From: Ptychodera flava | Taxonomy: Eukaryota > Hemichordata > Enteropneusta > Ptychoderidae | Reading direction: 5' to 3' | Assembly: GCF_041260155.1 (NCBI RefSeq) | Contig: NC_091931.1 | Location: 9,839,861 to 9,903,860 of the forward strand | Length of the DNA: 64,000 nt | In this document: positions 49,401 through 61,545 of the stretch, in pieces | Numbering within the stretch: position 1 is the stretch's first letter | Layout: each line of letters starts with the position of its first letter | Position numbers and translations under genes: made by a program | The notes under the pieces: model-generated | Databases searched by the model: none | What the model was told of the DNA's origin: nothing | What the model saw: the letters and a program-made list of their open reading frames with translations, nothing else

Positions 49401-51990
49401 AAGGCAAACCGGACACTCGATCAAATTCTACTATAATTTAAATGATGCAGCTATGATGATGAGGTGCATCTAGATATGGTGCAAACAAGAAACTCGCACA
49501 GGCGCAGTTCCGACGACTGTTTCCCTTTAACATCAACCGTCGACATTTTTGTTCTTTCCAGGTGGCGCAGTATTCTTTGCAGCTTTCGGTATTCTCTTCG
49601 CTGGTTTCAAGTTTGGATCCACCCTCGATTCGGATTCCGCATCAGGCCACCAGGCGATCGATGTGATCGAGGCAATCCTGAATGCCATATTCATAATCGG
49701 TCTCACGCTGTTTGTTTGCCTCTACTCGGAACACTGCATCACTGAGTATAAGCCACTAGCAAGGTAATGGAGGTCGTATAGCTACACTTCATACATGTAT
49801 ACTATAAGGATACGTATTTGGACAAAGTGCTCAAATAAGCTACTGCCCACAAGTAAAGTTGTCAGGTTGTTTGCTAATACTAGTATCTGATATTGATTAT
49901 TGAGAAAGTGTTACGTCGATGTGTGCATATCCTGACTTCTTTCTGTGTTGGATCAGGATAAATTAGCAAATTAATATCCTTGTTCTTAACAGCAGAATTG
50001 GCATTGAGCAGTTATCACGATCAAACGATTTTAGGAAAACCCGAGTGAAATACGTACAGGATGCTATAAACTGAGGGAATTTGATGTGTTGCTTTCAGGG
50101 TGGCGATTTTGTTGTTGTTAGCGACCTGTTTGAGCTGCTGGAGCCGAGACTGCGTGTCGAAGATCGTTGCTGACATCGCTCAAACCGATTTCGACTATTC
50201 TATATGTGCTGGATCTAACACAACCGTAGTTAATGAGTCCAACAGTGCGTCGAGTATTCCATATGTACTTAAACACGTGACAGGTAACCCAGTTCTATTA
50301 CTGATTTATTTGCATAGCAATACGCATATTCTAAGTTCCTCCAACATTATGCATAACTCTTTATATCGCACAATCGAAGGTTCGGCGAAGATATCTCGGG
50401 GATAGACGACCTTAATATTATGCCAAATAAAAATATTATCCAGGATCTAAACTTAATTCAAGTCTGATCGTTATGTTTGAAACAGCAGTTGGAACGGAGA
50501 TAATACAGCAAACCTATTTGTGCTGGTTTAACTGGCTGTAATAGTTGCCCACAATGAATATTTACATTAGATGTATAGAGGTAAGCAAGACGTTGTTGCA
50601 AATGATTTTCCTTTCTTAGGTCACTTAGTTTCGTCCAAGTCTACACCTCTGATCAGGAAATATACGTTTGACAATCCCCAAATGGGTTTGTTATGCATTT
50701 CATCAAATATTCTTCATCGCAAATAAATCTGTCACTCACGCCCCCCCCCCCAAATTCCCCTGATATTCATCTATCAATCTCGCCATCCTATTCTTCAAAT
50801 CCGTATGACCTCTCTCAAACCGTTTATCCCTTTCTACTCATACATCAACCAGTTGTAAAGTCCACTACATCCATCCAACCATATGCATCCATCTATTCCA
50901 ATGGCACCCATTTATCCATTCCCGCTGCCATACCTTGCTACCCACTCAACAATTCAGCAGTCCTTCATATACCCATAACATCTGGCAAGATCTGTTTGCG
51001 TTTCCCTATTGTCCTTCTATCCTGTCAGTAACTTACCCATTGGACTGTTTAGCTATCTTTTGAACCCACTCAAACTTTGACAATGTTGAGTACACAAGTT
51101 ACGATTTCAACAACTTCTCAAACCAATTGTATCTTTCAGGTGATGAAAGAAACGGAAGCTCTTTCGATTCGTTCTACCGGAAATCGTCAGACATCCTCGT
51201 TCCCAACACTCTGACGCTCTACTTCATCATGTCTGCTTTCTTGCTTATCATTTATAGTAACATTTCTGGTCCTCGCTTGACTTTCATGCAAGAACAGCCG
51301 AGAAGACACCTGACATTCAAAAGCAGCTGTGTGGGGTTATGGTTCGGCATCCTGGTGCTCGCTCTGTCGGTTGCCTTCGTCGTTGCATATGCGTTTGCCG
51401 TGGCTGGGCAAACGGGAGACGATAATGGGGAAATTCCTTTGATCTATTACAGTTTCATAATAAGTGTGTATCCGTTCACAATCATCTGCAATATAATTTC
51501 TCTCGTGAAAATGCAACGAAATAGGTCTTGGTTCGAGGATGAGTCGAGAGAGGGCGAACTGCGCTTGACTTTGCCACTACTGTTTTTATCGGCGACTGGG
51601 ATCCTTGTCACAGCAATGTTCAACATCATCGCATCATCCATGAGTACGTATGCGGCACACAAACCGGCATTACTTCTGGCGCACGAATGTTTGAAGGTGA
51701 TCGACGTCTTCGTACAAGTCCTATTTTTGTACGAAGCATCTTACCGTCAGCCACCCGACGTTTTCACACCGAACATCACGCGCCAGATTAAGATGTTCCT
51801 CATCTTCACAAATTTCACTTTCTGGTGGACGAACATTTATGGTTTGAAGGACACTGGCATCAATCCCGTACAGTTCTGTTTCTACGGCTTTGAGGTGTGG
51901 ACGATGATTTCGCAGCTTGCAGCGCCATTTGCACTCTATTTCAGATTTCATTCGTTTGTCATGTACCTGGACATCTGGCTGTGCGGGTAA
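46190..51990 (+). CDS. Otopetrin-like proton channel, copy B (5 exons, 526 aa)
   Basis: Exons 46190-46266, 46722-46987, 49562-49763, 50099-50283, 51140-51990; total 1581 nt with consistent phases (2, 1, 2, 1). Exon 3 has GGAVFFAAFGILFAGFKFGS, matching GAALFGLCYMLWLGFKF of copy A at the same phase-1 junction. The last exon ends with MFLIFTNFTFWWTNIYGLKD, QLAAPFALYFRFHSFVMYLD and IW, the otopetrin C-terminal signature, then a stop at 51988. The start at 46190 is the first ATG after an in-frame stop (TAA at 46187-46189); a second in-frame ATG is at 46202. Predicted plasma-membrane proton channel with many helices. A loop rich in Ser/Asn (SNTTVVNESNSASS) in exon 4 carries possible N-glycosylation sites and has no close match in copy A. 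Confidence 0.85.
46267..46721 (+). other. Otopetrin B intron 1 with (GA)n microsatellite
   Basis: Contains (GA)n at 46355-46417 and a 20-bp direct tandem repeat (AGAGAAAATGGCATATCGCC twice, about 46468-46507). Nothing else seen. Confidence 0.8.
47197..47968. mobile_element. MITE/DNA transposon remnant, ~770 bp, with G-rich inverted termini
   Basis: The left end reads GGGATCCGTCATTATTTATG and then GGGGTCGGAGGA. The reverse complement of the right end reads GGGGAGCCGTCGCTATTTAC and then GGGGAGGTCGGAGGA. The start GG-CCGTC--TATTTA resembles the termini at 42702-43195, so the two may be related. Interior G-runs and short repeats, no transposase. Confidence 0.65.
48768..49093 (+). mobile_element. 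MITE of the GGTAG...GCCTCGG family (diverged copy)
   Basis: Begins GGTGGAGTGCGTGTCGGG, contains CCACTTGTATGGCCTCATTT and TTTGAGCAAAAGTCTAAGTC, and ends GCCTCGAGACGTCCACTACC directly before TTAA (49094-49097). The same TTAA forms the left border of the next MITE. Confidence 0.7.
49098..49526. mobile_element. TTAA-flanked MITE with ~25-bp inverted repeats
   Basis: The left end AGGGATACAGTCGTCGGAAC (continuing TGCGC) and the reverse complement of the right end AGGGAAACAGTCGTCGGAAC (continuing TGCGC) differ at one position. TTAA stands on both sides (49094-49097 and 49527-49530), as expected for piggyBac-type target duplications. 429 bp, no transposase. The right border is 31 bp before otopetrin B exon 3. 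Confidence 0.85.
50284..51139 (+). other. Otopetrin B intron 4: no feature recognised
   Basis: About 850 bp. A pyrimidine-rich tract with a C-run near 50740-50750 and a 112-codon frame of low complexity (50693-51031, rich in Pro/Ser/Tyr) are present; the frame is best explained by composition. Confidence 0.5.
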
Positions 51991-54900
51991 CCACGGTTAC
52001 AGGACATTGGCAGTGAAGGAGTGCGAATTTTCAGAGATTTACATTTCTATTCAACATTATTTAGATTCTATGAGGAACAAGCAAATATAGATAGCTTGCC
52101 ACATAAGACAGACATAACAAGTAATATAGCGTCGACATGCAATGAGGGTTTCAATGTATGAAAAGAAACCCAATGCAAATAGCCAAGACAGGAACTGTCA
52201 AATTGAATTATCTATTTTTGTTACGGTAGCATGTATCATACCAAGAGTTCTGCTTGTCCGTTTGTAAACTTTGTGCGTGATTCGAATTTCTTTTTCCAAT
52301 GAAAGATAATTAATTGAATAATCGTAGTATATTCATATCAGGACAGTACACGTTCCATGTTCCAGACATTTCGTGATTTTCTCTCGTCTTGGCATTTAGA
52401 CCGATTACAACGCGAGTATGGGAATGTTAAAGGTTTTACCACTTTTTATCTACACAACCTTTAGCGTGAGACACTCATAGAAAAACCATAGCTGAATTTT
52501 TTACTTGTACATTTTCTTAGAGAAGTGATTCAGCAGTCTTGTTGTCAATGTGAAATAGAATTGCAGTCGCACCGTCAACTACGTGTGTATTTTTGTGCGT
52601 GACAGAAAAATGGGCAGTTTAAGTGCTAATAATCCTGGCGTTGAAATGTAAATAGCATATACTGTTATTATTTTCCAGCAGATGTATATCAGAGCAAAGT
52701 ACTCTTCTATAAACGAGGCATTTGTCAATTATTGAACTGTGTAAAGTAATTAATTTTAGAATGCATATGTTCGTACTTTCTGCATATGCCATTAAAATGT
52801 ACCATTCAAGAGAGACTAATCGAAGATTATTTTTTGACCTTAAAACTACCTTGTTTAAACGAAAATGTGTCCGACACTCCCACACACCTATACACATACA
52901 CGCACGCGTAACACACACGACATAGCAATGGCTTGATTGCAGTAGGGTTTTAACTGTTTACAAGTATTTTGAAAACTCAGCAGCATGTCATAACAAAATC
53001 TGAACCCCTACGGAACGGTATAATGCATAAAGTAACATACAGATAGTATGAATTCAAGCCGGATAATGTTATAAGAGTTGAAAGCCTGTGGGCTAGCCCA
53101 GCCAAGCCCAGCCGTCGCTTGGCATTTAATAAATTTGCTAGGATGTGTAGGCGGGGGATTGCGATCCCCACAACATCAACGTGACAGTCTGCTAAAGTTC
53201 ATACCTTCATTTTACTCCGTTTTGACACTATTAAGCCAACAGTACTTGGGGCAAGTCTAGTGAACGACCTTCCTAAAAACACGGAAATCTTTGTTTGTCA
53301 CGCACATAGGTCAGTCGTTGACTAGCAGTAGCATTACTCGCAAGTCCCTCTGATATGTATCATCTCAAATTCAACCTTTTCTTGCGACTTTCCCTGTTCT
53401 TAAAGCTGTTTAATTATAAAGTTGAAATAAAATGAGTCAGACATACTTTTGAGAGGCGAGCAATGACTGAATAAGGGTCACATTTACAAGCTAATGTTGT
53501 CGACAAAGTACTGGATTTATCCTCTGGTAGTCCTACGTCACGACATCCAGCGTCTGTGTCATCAATCTTCTTTGCGCAGGAATATATTTTCTATCGACTT
53601 AGATTGCTCGTCAATTAAATAATTTGGCGACCTGTACCACAAGACTTCAGTTGAAATATATGTATGATGAGAAAGTTTCGTAATAATCAGTTATTAGAAT
53701 CTAACAAAACATATAATATGCAAATTTTGAGTCCTGGTGTTTTAAATTTGTCGCAAAATGAGGAAGTTCGTATTTGTATGCATAGAGCCGACCTTTGAAC
53801 TTTCGATGCACGAGAATCGAACTCCGCGTTTTAAACGTACTGTTCCCACTACAACAACAACTAGGGGACAAGTACTGCCGTAATTGTAAAGGCCGTAGGA
53901 GCCTCCAGAATCCTTGTGACATTATTTTCAGACCTTCGACAATGACAAGCCGAGCAGTGAAAACACGGGTTAACGCCCGTACAATCCACAAGAAATACTT
54001 TTAAAACAACGGATTTGCAGCTTGTCTATTACTGTGGGTTCTGCAAGTATGGCAACGAGGGTTGGGGTGGCGGCCGGCCAGACCGACGTAACAGAAATCA
54101 TTCCGTTGAGAATTAGTAGATTTTCGTTCGGAGAGAAATGCATAACTTTCTCTCGGATACAATTCTAGATCTCTGTTATAAATGGTGTATAACTTAGGGG
54201 AAGGTAAGCTTAGGTGTAGACGGATTCCGACACTTGTCCCGTATTTAACAGGTACACGTGACGGACGACTCGAAATAATTGACAACTTGGCTACGGCGTA
54301 TTCAATACATGTATCATTGCAGAGGTCAGTTTCACGCTGACTGTTTATGAAAACTCATTTCTTTTGCAAGAAAATAACAAAACAATTATTCACTTGTGCA
54401 TGTGATAAGTATATTATTCCCTAAAATGTGTCTTAGTTCAGCTCGGAAAATACTTGAGACGTAATGACCATGTCACCATAAGTCGATCATAAACTGACTC
54501 TCATGTTCCTTCGCTAAAAGAAGAGTCGTTATGGAATAATATGTAACCATCCTCTATTAAGATGTTAATGTGAAAAGTTTTGTTTTATTTTTGCTTGTTT
54601 GTGTTTTGTTTGGCCTTATCCTTTGGAAAAAAACATTCACATTGTTTTGTTTGCTAAAATGAATCGCTTTGCTGTAAACTATTTCGTATATGGCCACCTA
54701 TGGGAGACATGCCCCATTTCATTCGGCAATGGAATCAGCGATGGTACAAATCAAAGTTAGTTATGAGAATTATGTCAGTATTTGACTGCAAATAGCGCCC
54801 TCTATGCAAAGTGTCGAAATTTTTCGTGAGGAATAAGAGTTTCTGTATTACAGAAGTTCGTTTCGTGTTACTCTTCAATGCTAGTGCTGTTTCCCCAAAA

Positions 54901-56124
54901 CAGCTCACAATTAACACGACTTGAACTAATTTGGGATAATTGGATCTTCTTTTTTTTGCAAATTTCTCTAAAGAGTTAGGTGCCCTATAGCTGAATGTTG
55001 CAATATTACAACTCACTCATAAAAACAAGTGTATAACTTAGAAAGAAAAGCAGATGATCTTACATTTGCAGATTAAACAGACATTACTTCACTATGCAAT
55101 TATCCTAAATTAGTTCCAATCGTGTAAATTACAATAAGTATTTTCCTTTTTCTCAAACTGGATTAAAATCGGAGTCCAGGGCAATAAGAACTCTACAACA
55201 AGCGATTGACTTTCTCTTAATTAATATGCCAAGTTGTATTTCACTAATCATTAAACTTTAAAATTTCAATCAGGAGAATATGTGGTTTATTGGTGGCTGA
55301 AATGAATAATTACCGTTGTCTACTGGAGTTCCATCACAGGACATGAATCATTTTCTGTAAATTCTTGATGGAATCAAATATGACGTCATTGACTAAGTAG
55401 TTCATGTTATTCGGAATAAATGGTAATATGTACTTGAGATTTCAGAATACTGTAAATAATAATAATGTCGGTCGGACGTGACGTTTGATAATATTTCGAT
55501 ATTAGTTCGTACAAGTTCATTGTCATCTTCAATTCGCCATGATGTTTGGATTCTGCTGCAACACAGCACATTTGGGAAAGTTTGCAACGTCATTGTTGAC
55601 AAATGAATTCTTGTCAGTGTTTTATCCAGTTTGAACAGCAACTTACATCAAACATTCCATCCACTTAGGCTGCATCGACAAGCTGAACACTAGGTATCTA
55701 AGTAGACAATACAACTGTAATTAACAGAAAATTCTTCCAAGTCAAAGACAACTGAAGTCTTAGACAAAGCACGCCCCCTATGCCAATCAAAGATGTAGCA
55801 TAATCCTACAACTTTAAGTAATTTGTGAGGACCCTAAATCTTCACCTTCGTTTTCTTACCGCCATGACATTGTTTGAGCCAATAAACGTGTACGATTTCT
55901 CTCCCATCGTTCAGTGCGCTATTGATTAGTAGAAGATTAAACACACCCCTCCTGATTCATCGTATCTTCTCTTTTATTTTATATTATCGTTTCCATAATT
56001 CGATTACAGATCAACTTTTAGAAGACATTGACTATTTTTGAAAATGACAGCCCTGAATGTTTTCTGTATGGAATTTCATGTTGAGATTACCCAGAAACTA
56101 TAAAGAGATACCTAAAATTGTAAA

Positions 56125-56128
<4 letters not shown>

Positions 56129-56218
<90 letters not shown>
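56129..56218. repeat. (CT)n microsatellite
   Basis: About 90 bp of uninterrupted TC dinucleotide. Confidence 0.95.
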
Positions 56219-56221
<3 letters not shown>

Positions 56222-57502
56222 AATTAAAATTCAATGTTTCAACACAGAGAGTATGACTACTTACAATTTTCATCTGCGAAAGAGAGAACAAAGCGAAAAG
56301 AACTTCGATCCATGAGACTGTGACTTCAATTTCCTGCATGCGATGCTGTATCGAATTAACATCGATCAATCTTGATAAATGCACGAATTCGTATGCTCGA
56401 TCTTTCGATCGATAAACCTCTGAATTCTCTAACGCCGTGCCCTACATTGCACTGCACAAAGTTCTGGGTAAACAGCGCTTATCCAGGTTTTAAATGTGTC
56501 TAGCACAGATATATTTACAGTGAAAATTCATGAATAAATTCCTTCAATGAGAGAAACAAATCAATGTTTAGTAAGCGTATCAGCTTAGAGTTGTCATGAA
56601 AAAAAACCACATTGCATATTGATTACACTCTAGGCTAGCTCTTAGCTTTCTGGAGAACTAAACGGCAATATCCACATAAAAGCTCTGCAAATATCACTTC
56701 CTTGCATTACCTTATTACATTGAAACTCTTGGCGACTCAAGTGACAACTGTCAGCGTCGCTTTACGGAACGTTTAATATGGAAATACTATACGCGTGTTC
56801 AATGTGTATACTCACGCTACTGTTAATTGCATACAGATAACATTGCCTACGATCTACCGTCTGAAGTCATTACTATATCGATATCGTCATAGTTATGTAA
56901 ACTGCAGGTGATCCATGGCAGCCACTTTCTACTGTAAATATTTGAAAAAAAGTGTCATTTTGAAGGTTTTTTTCCATGTCAAACATTCGATGTACACATT
57001 ATCGAATCATGGTGACAGCAATGGTAAGTATATAGTCTGGATTGTAGTTTCTTTAAAGGGTCAACATGATTGACGGTGTAAGATGTTGATGAGGAATTGA
57101 ATGAACGCCATGATCATCATCTGTGCACTTTTATATGTTGATGCTCCTTATTTTAAAGGGTGAAAACATGCAAATGAATCGCTGATCACAGGACGCCGTC
57201 TTGTGTTCCATACTCATGAGTATCCCTTACGGCCTGAATGACCACTACTTAACCCTGTTAATGATGCATGTACTTATGTTTGAATAAAAAAGACAAATTC
57301 AAATAAAAGTTTCACTCAAACAACAATATACGCCGTCCATTGCTGAGTCTCTTGTTGTGTTTATGTAAACCATAAGAATGGAAAATAAAAACTTACAAAG
57401 GAAAAAACGCCTGTCCTGTACATTTATGGAACTGTTTATTTCTGATGAATTGTTGATATTCGTAGTTCAACGTCTGCGTACAAATTATACCCATCTTAAT
57501 TC

Positions 57503-57508
57503 ATTTAT
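57503..57508 (-). promoter_or_regulatory. Possible polyadenylation signal of the PAN-fibrinogen gene
   Basis: AATAAA on the minus strand about 117 nt after the stop codon, a normal distance for a 3' UTR. Confidence 0.5.
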
Positions 57509-57624
57509 TTTTAAGGGAAGCTGTTCCTTTTGATTTCACATTGACCCTCTTTTTATAATTTGTGGAGCCAATCGTTGTTCAATATTACAGGACAAATTTA
57601 TATTTCAAACGTATTTGTCGAGTG

Positions 57625-60075
57625 CTAGTTCACCGGTTTAATTTTCATGTTGGTCTGCAGCAGGCAGTGTTCGTCGCCATCAACGCCAATGCCGTACTTC
57701 GCCCCCTTGAGCTCAGGGCAGTCGGCGTAGAACTCTTTATTGAGTTCGGTCTTGTAACAAATAACATTGTGGAGTACCCAACCCTTTTGGATATACTTTT
57801 GCTTGTACCACCAGCCCGACTCCATGAATTCCCCGCAGTTATATTCGTTGTTGTTCTCGTTGTCTCTGTCCCAGGTGGAGAATGGAACTCCGTTGTGGTA
57901 TTTCATGTGGTCAATCTCGTTTCCACTCAACTGGTCTCCGATGGTCAGGGTGTACAGGGAGGCCTCATCACTCACCGAAAAAGAGGGAAATTTAGCCCAG
58001 ACTTGGATGGAATCGGCATCTGTGACGTCGATGTACAGATTGTATTGTTTCTGATTGGTCATCTTGTGAATGACTTCATTGCCCAGCCAGTATTCACTGT
58101 TTGCGTTTCCGAAGCCTGTCTTGTAGTCTTCCCAATCGCGTGAAAAGTTGAGTGACCCGTCAACGCGGTTCTGTATCACCGTCCACCCACCCCCGTCGAA
58201 TTCCATATCACAGAACACCTGCACGGGTATGGCGACGCCGTCTGGTTGTATGAAGTAAACCCCGCTCGACGTCTGCCCTCCATCGTAGACTTCGGCACAG
58301 TCCCGATAATCTATAAAATAATGAAGACAAACAAAATTGATCAACCCTGGTTTCAAAACATGTCATTGCCTTAATAATTGGGAAAAAATGTTTGTACTGC
58401 GTTCATCGATTGGCAAGTTAATAATGACCAACGAACTGGAAGAGTGAAGAAAGAAACAAACAAACAATCGAACAAATATGTACAAATCTTTTGAAACGGC
58501 CATTCAATAAGCTTGCTTTAATGAGTGAATAAATCTAGAACGAAAACTCCTTTATTAAGCTTCGCAAACGAGAATGATTTTTCACGTAAGATATAATCTA
58601 TTCAACAGTGACTTGGGCTTTAAAACCAAAGAAAAAAGACCCTCAACTTGTTAAATAAACACGTGACATAAGGCTACATTTACTGGACAGTCGATGTCGT
58701 ATTAGAGTGATGATTTGTAAATGATCTTATTAGAAAATCTTACATGAATTCATCGTACAATTATAACCCATCGGACTTTCTGCTGCTGGATAGCAAGTTT
58801 CAAAAATGCTGCATTCATGTTGGTAACATGGGTCTACAATGTCCTGTTGGTAGAATTTGAAAAAAAAATATCACCAGCGTGTTCATTATTTGCGCAATCG
58901 ATACAGCGACTGTAAATAAACAAGATTGATTTATTCATTTATACAAGTATGATCAATTTCTCCAACCCAAAGAATAGTTTTGTCGGCGCCCATCGATCAC
59001 ACGACGTCTGCTGGTTTCCTGTGCATTTACCATTCAATATCAATTGATCAAGTTACTCTTCTTAAGATCTTTTGAATGTAACAGAAAGCATAAACCAATT
59101 TAGAATTATAAATGTCTTACATTCCAAATTTCAAACAGCATGGAACCTGCCTCGGTTATAACATTATCAGGGTTAGTTTTGCTGTCTGCGTTATTCACAT
59201 CACACCTCTTAGTTTCCGTGTTGTAGTTTATGGAGAGACAAGAAGCCTGTTTTAGACACTGAAAACTGCAGCTCACGGCGCTAGTTGTTGTCTCAGAGTT
59301 GATGACGTGGCCGTTTAACGCAGCATTTTCCGATCTCAAGTGCAGTAGCATGGATTTCCTGTAACATTCTTCAGATTCCGTTGCCGTTCCTAATAGAATA
59401 GCAAAAAGTGTGCAGGTTGCTTTTCAGAACATCAGCTCGTCCTTTTATCGTTTACACAGTATGACACGACATTTTCTGTTAGCACAAAGGAAGATTTGCT
59501 TTACACGACTATCTTCTCTATGATGGGTGTTTACTAAATATATACAGGGTTGCTTGACTCAGAGCTGGAGTGAGCAATTTTAGAATCGTATTTATAATTC
59601 ACACATTGAGGGAAGAATAAAATAGGCTTGAAAAGGATCAGTTTGGCAAGAAATCCTGTAATACATCCATCTCTCCAGGGATTTCGATGGCTCTATGTAC
59701 ATTTGGTGAAAAGTACAATATAGTACTATGTTTTTTGTCGTAGCTGATAGTTGGGTTGATTCAAAGTGCTTTCATATCTCTATTATTGCATGCAAATACA
59801 CATAGGATTTTTGCATCTCTTTCGAAAGGTTTACTTACAAGAATGATGAACATGATGTGACTGTTAAAAATAACCTTGGAGGCTCTATAAGCAATGAACA
59901 AATGGCATGGAAAAAGACTCGCTTGCCTCTATTTCTGTTATCAGTGGCCAGGTTGCGTTGCCGTGTAAAAAAACACTCTCACAAGCGATCAACGTCATCG
60001 TAAAAAGGGCATATACCAACCTTTGAGTAGTCTTGATGTGAATGCAATCAAAAGTAAAATCACCGCTCGTTCCAT
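57625..60075 (-). CDS. Secreted PAN/apple plus fibrinogen-related domain protein (4 exons, 369 aa)
   Basis: Exons on the minus strand: 60075-60021, 59389-59121, 58843-58744, 58310-57625; 1110 nt, phases 1, 0, 1. Exon 1 is a signal peptide (MERAVILLLIAFTSRLL). Exon 2 encodes a PAN/apple-like module with cysteines in EECYRKS, SCSFQCLKQASCLSINY and KRCDV. Exon 3 is a short Cys-rich linker with four cysteines (DPCYQHECSIFETC...YNC). Exon 4 is a complete fibrinogen-related domain: RDCAEVYDGG, SGVYFIQPDG, FCDMEFDGGGWTVIQNR, WLGNEVIHKM, the Ca-site-like STWDRDNENNNEYNC and a C-terminal KPVN. Such proteins are extracellular lectin-like molecules, often in innate immunity or adhesion. The ligand cannot be read from the sequence. 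A plus-strand open frame over exon 4 is a shadow. Confidence 0.85.
58311..60020 (-). other. Introns of the PAN-fibrinogen gene: no feature recognised
   Basis: The introns 58311-58743 and 59390-60020 are AT-rich and show no repeat family or embedded gene. The exon 1 donor is AAAG|gttggt, a weaker form of the consensus. Confidence 0.5.
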
Positions 60076-60471
60076 CGTTCAGGAATTACGAGATACACTG
60101 ATGTGCAGCCGTTACTTGAACAAGAACGAACGTATGCCCCTTCAGCAAAGCGCTAATTTCCTCTTTCCCAGCGGTCTTATCTGTATCGATAATCGGTTGC
60201 ATGGCGACTACTGGAGTAAACACCGAAACGTTCGAAGCGATCCCGTCATCACCCGAAGTCGCCTTTGCTAGGCCTGTCGATTACCGATGTTGGCTCGAAG
60301 ATTTCGGTCAATCAATAAATGAAATTAAGGTAAGGAGTACGGTGGATGAAAGTGGCAAGTCATAAAATGTATCAGTCCAACAGGCCCATTAAAATATCAG
60401 TAACTGTACAGGATTTCAACAGGCATTCTCCGCTGAAACAAGATTCACGTTATGTGTTAGATTTGAGTTAA

Positions 60472-60824
60472 GGTAGAATGCGCCTCGGGGGCAGATATTT
60501 GGACTCTCAAAATTTTCCAATTATTCTTTTCTGATTTACCACTTGTGGGGCTCATTTTAACGCCACTGAAAAAGAAATACTAAGATTTTCACTTACTTAC
60601 TATATTTTTTTTAACCAAAAATTTTAGCACAGGGATGGCGGCCATTTTGATTTTCAAATATCGGAAAATCTTCTTGGGGCAATGGGTAATTTGTTTCTCT
60701 AGTACAAAAAGTGCACGGTGATAACCGATTTTTATTCTTGATTTTGAAAGAGAATGGTCGCATGATCCCTTTTCTAAAGATTGAGCAAACGTTTAAGTCT
60801 TTCACTTTCGAGGCGCATACTACC
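60472..60824 (+). mobile_element. TTAA-flanked MITE, reference copy of the GGTAG...GCCTCGG family (353 bp)
   Basis: The left end GGTAGAATGCGCCTCGGGG and the right end CGAGGCGCATACTACC form inverted repeats of about 16-19 bp. TTAA flanks both sides (60468-60471 and 60825-60828). Related copies are at 33373, 40631 and 48768. No coding capacity. The TTAA target suggests mobilisation by a piggyBac-like transposase. Confidence 0.85.
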
Positions 60825-61461
60825 TTAAAGTATACGCAAGGCGTTGAAAATGCTTGCTGCTGTGAGGCAAAACTTGCAAATAACACAAAACAAAGAGGGA
60901 AGGAAAGGAAACATGCGAAGAAATATTTGTTCTGAGATCAAAACATGGAATGGTTGGTAATATACATCCTGTATCTTATTACATAGTATGTCAATTCAAT
61001 TATGTCAATTAGTTACCCTTTATTTTGATTACATATATAGCGATTCGTCATTTAGGGTTCTTTTTTTCTCAATTTTATCCATATTATCGTACTGAGATGA
61101 TTTCGCGCTATCATTATTTTCTTTAAAATGACGTAAAATTCAAGTTGAATCTGACATAGTGATCACCGTTATATACTTATGGACGTGTCTAGAAATCAGA
61201 AATCAGTGTTCTCTGAAAAGTCAGTAGTAGGCATTTGGGGCATATCGTCTCAGTCGCAATACATCTTCGCCAGTCTCTACTTTGGTAGAAGCCTACATCG
61301 TGTCCACAGCAAAATTTTTGAATAGAGAAACACAAGCGGAATAATTTAATGTTTACGTTGACCCCTGTGGATGTTGAAAGTATTACCCCGCACGACGTGC
61401 TTTCCGTTTTATTGCACCTTTTAGGAGGGAAGATAATTTTGAAAACATAAATAAATATATT

Positions 61462-61545
61462 TCTTTTACTATAACCCAAACGGGATTCGAACCCCCACAC
61501 ACTCACGGCAACATCGCCTAGCTGCTAGGCCTCACACAAAAACAG
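61462..61545 (-). mobile_element. Possible tRNA-derived SINE head
   Basis: The minus strand carries CTAGCAGCTAGGCG, an A-box-like word, and GGGTTCGAATCCCG, a good polymerase III B box about 35 nt later. No cloverleaf closes at the ends, so a functional tRNA is unlikely. The downstream body is not recognised. Confidence 0.35.

Larger units (their letters stand above)
46988..49561 (+). other. Otopetrin B intron 2: three MITEs
   Basis: A 2.6-kb intron largely explained by elements at 47197-47968, 48768-49093 and 49098-49526. Open frames here fall inside or across those elements and are not genes. Confidence 0.7.
51991..57624. other. Spacer between otopetrin B and the PAN-fibrinogen gene
   Basis: AT-rich DNA with one (CT)n microsatellite at 56129-56218. 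Open frames of 60-96 codons (52619, 53701, 54001, 54735, 55402) lack domains or splice context. I see no gene. Confidence 0.5.

Noticed and set aside
57562-58143. 193-codon plus-strand open frame
   Set aside because: Shadow of the fibrinogen-domain exon on the opposite strand.
61462-61545. Functional tRNA gene
   Set aside because: A and B boxes are present but the acceptor stem does not close, so a SINE remnant is more likely.
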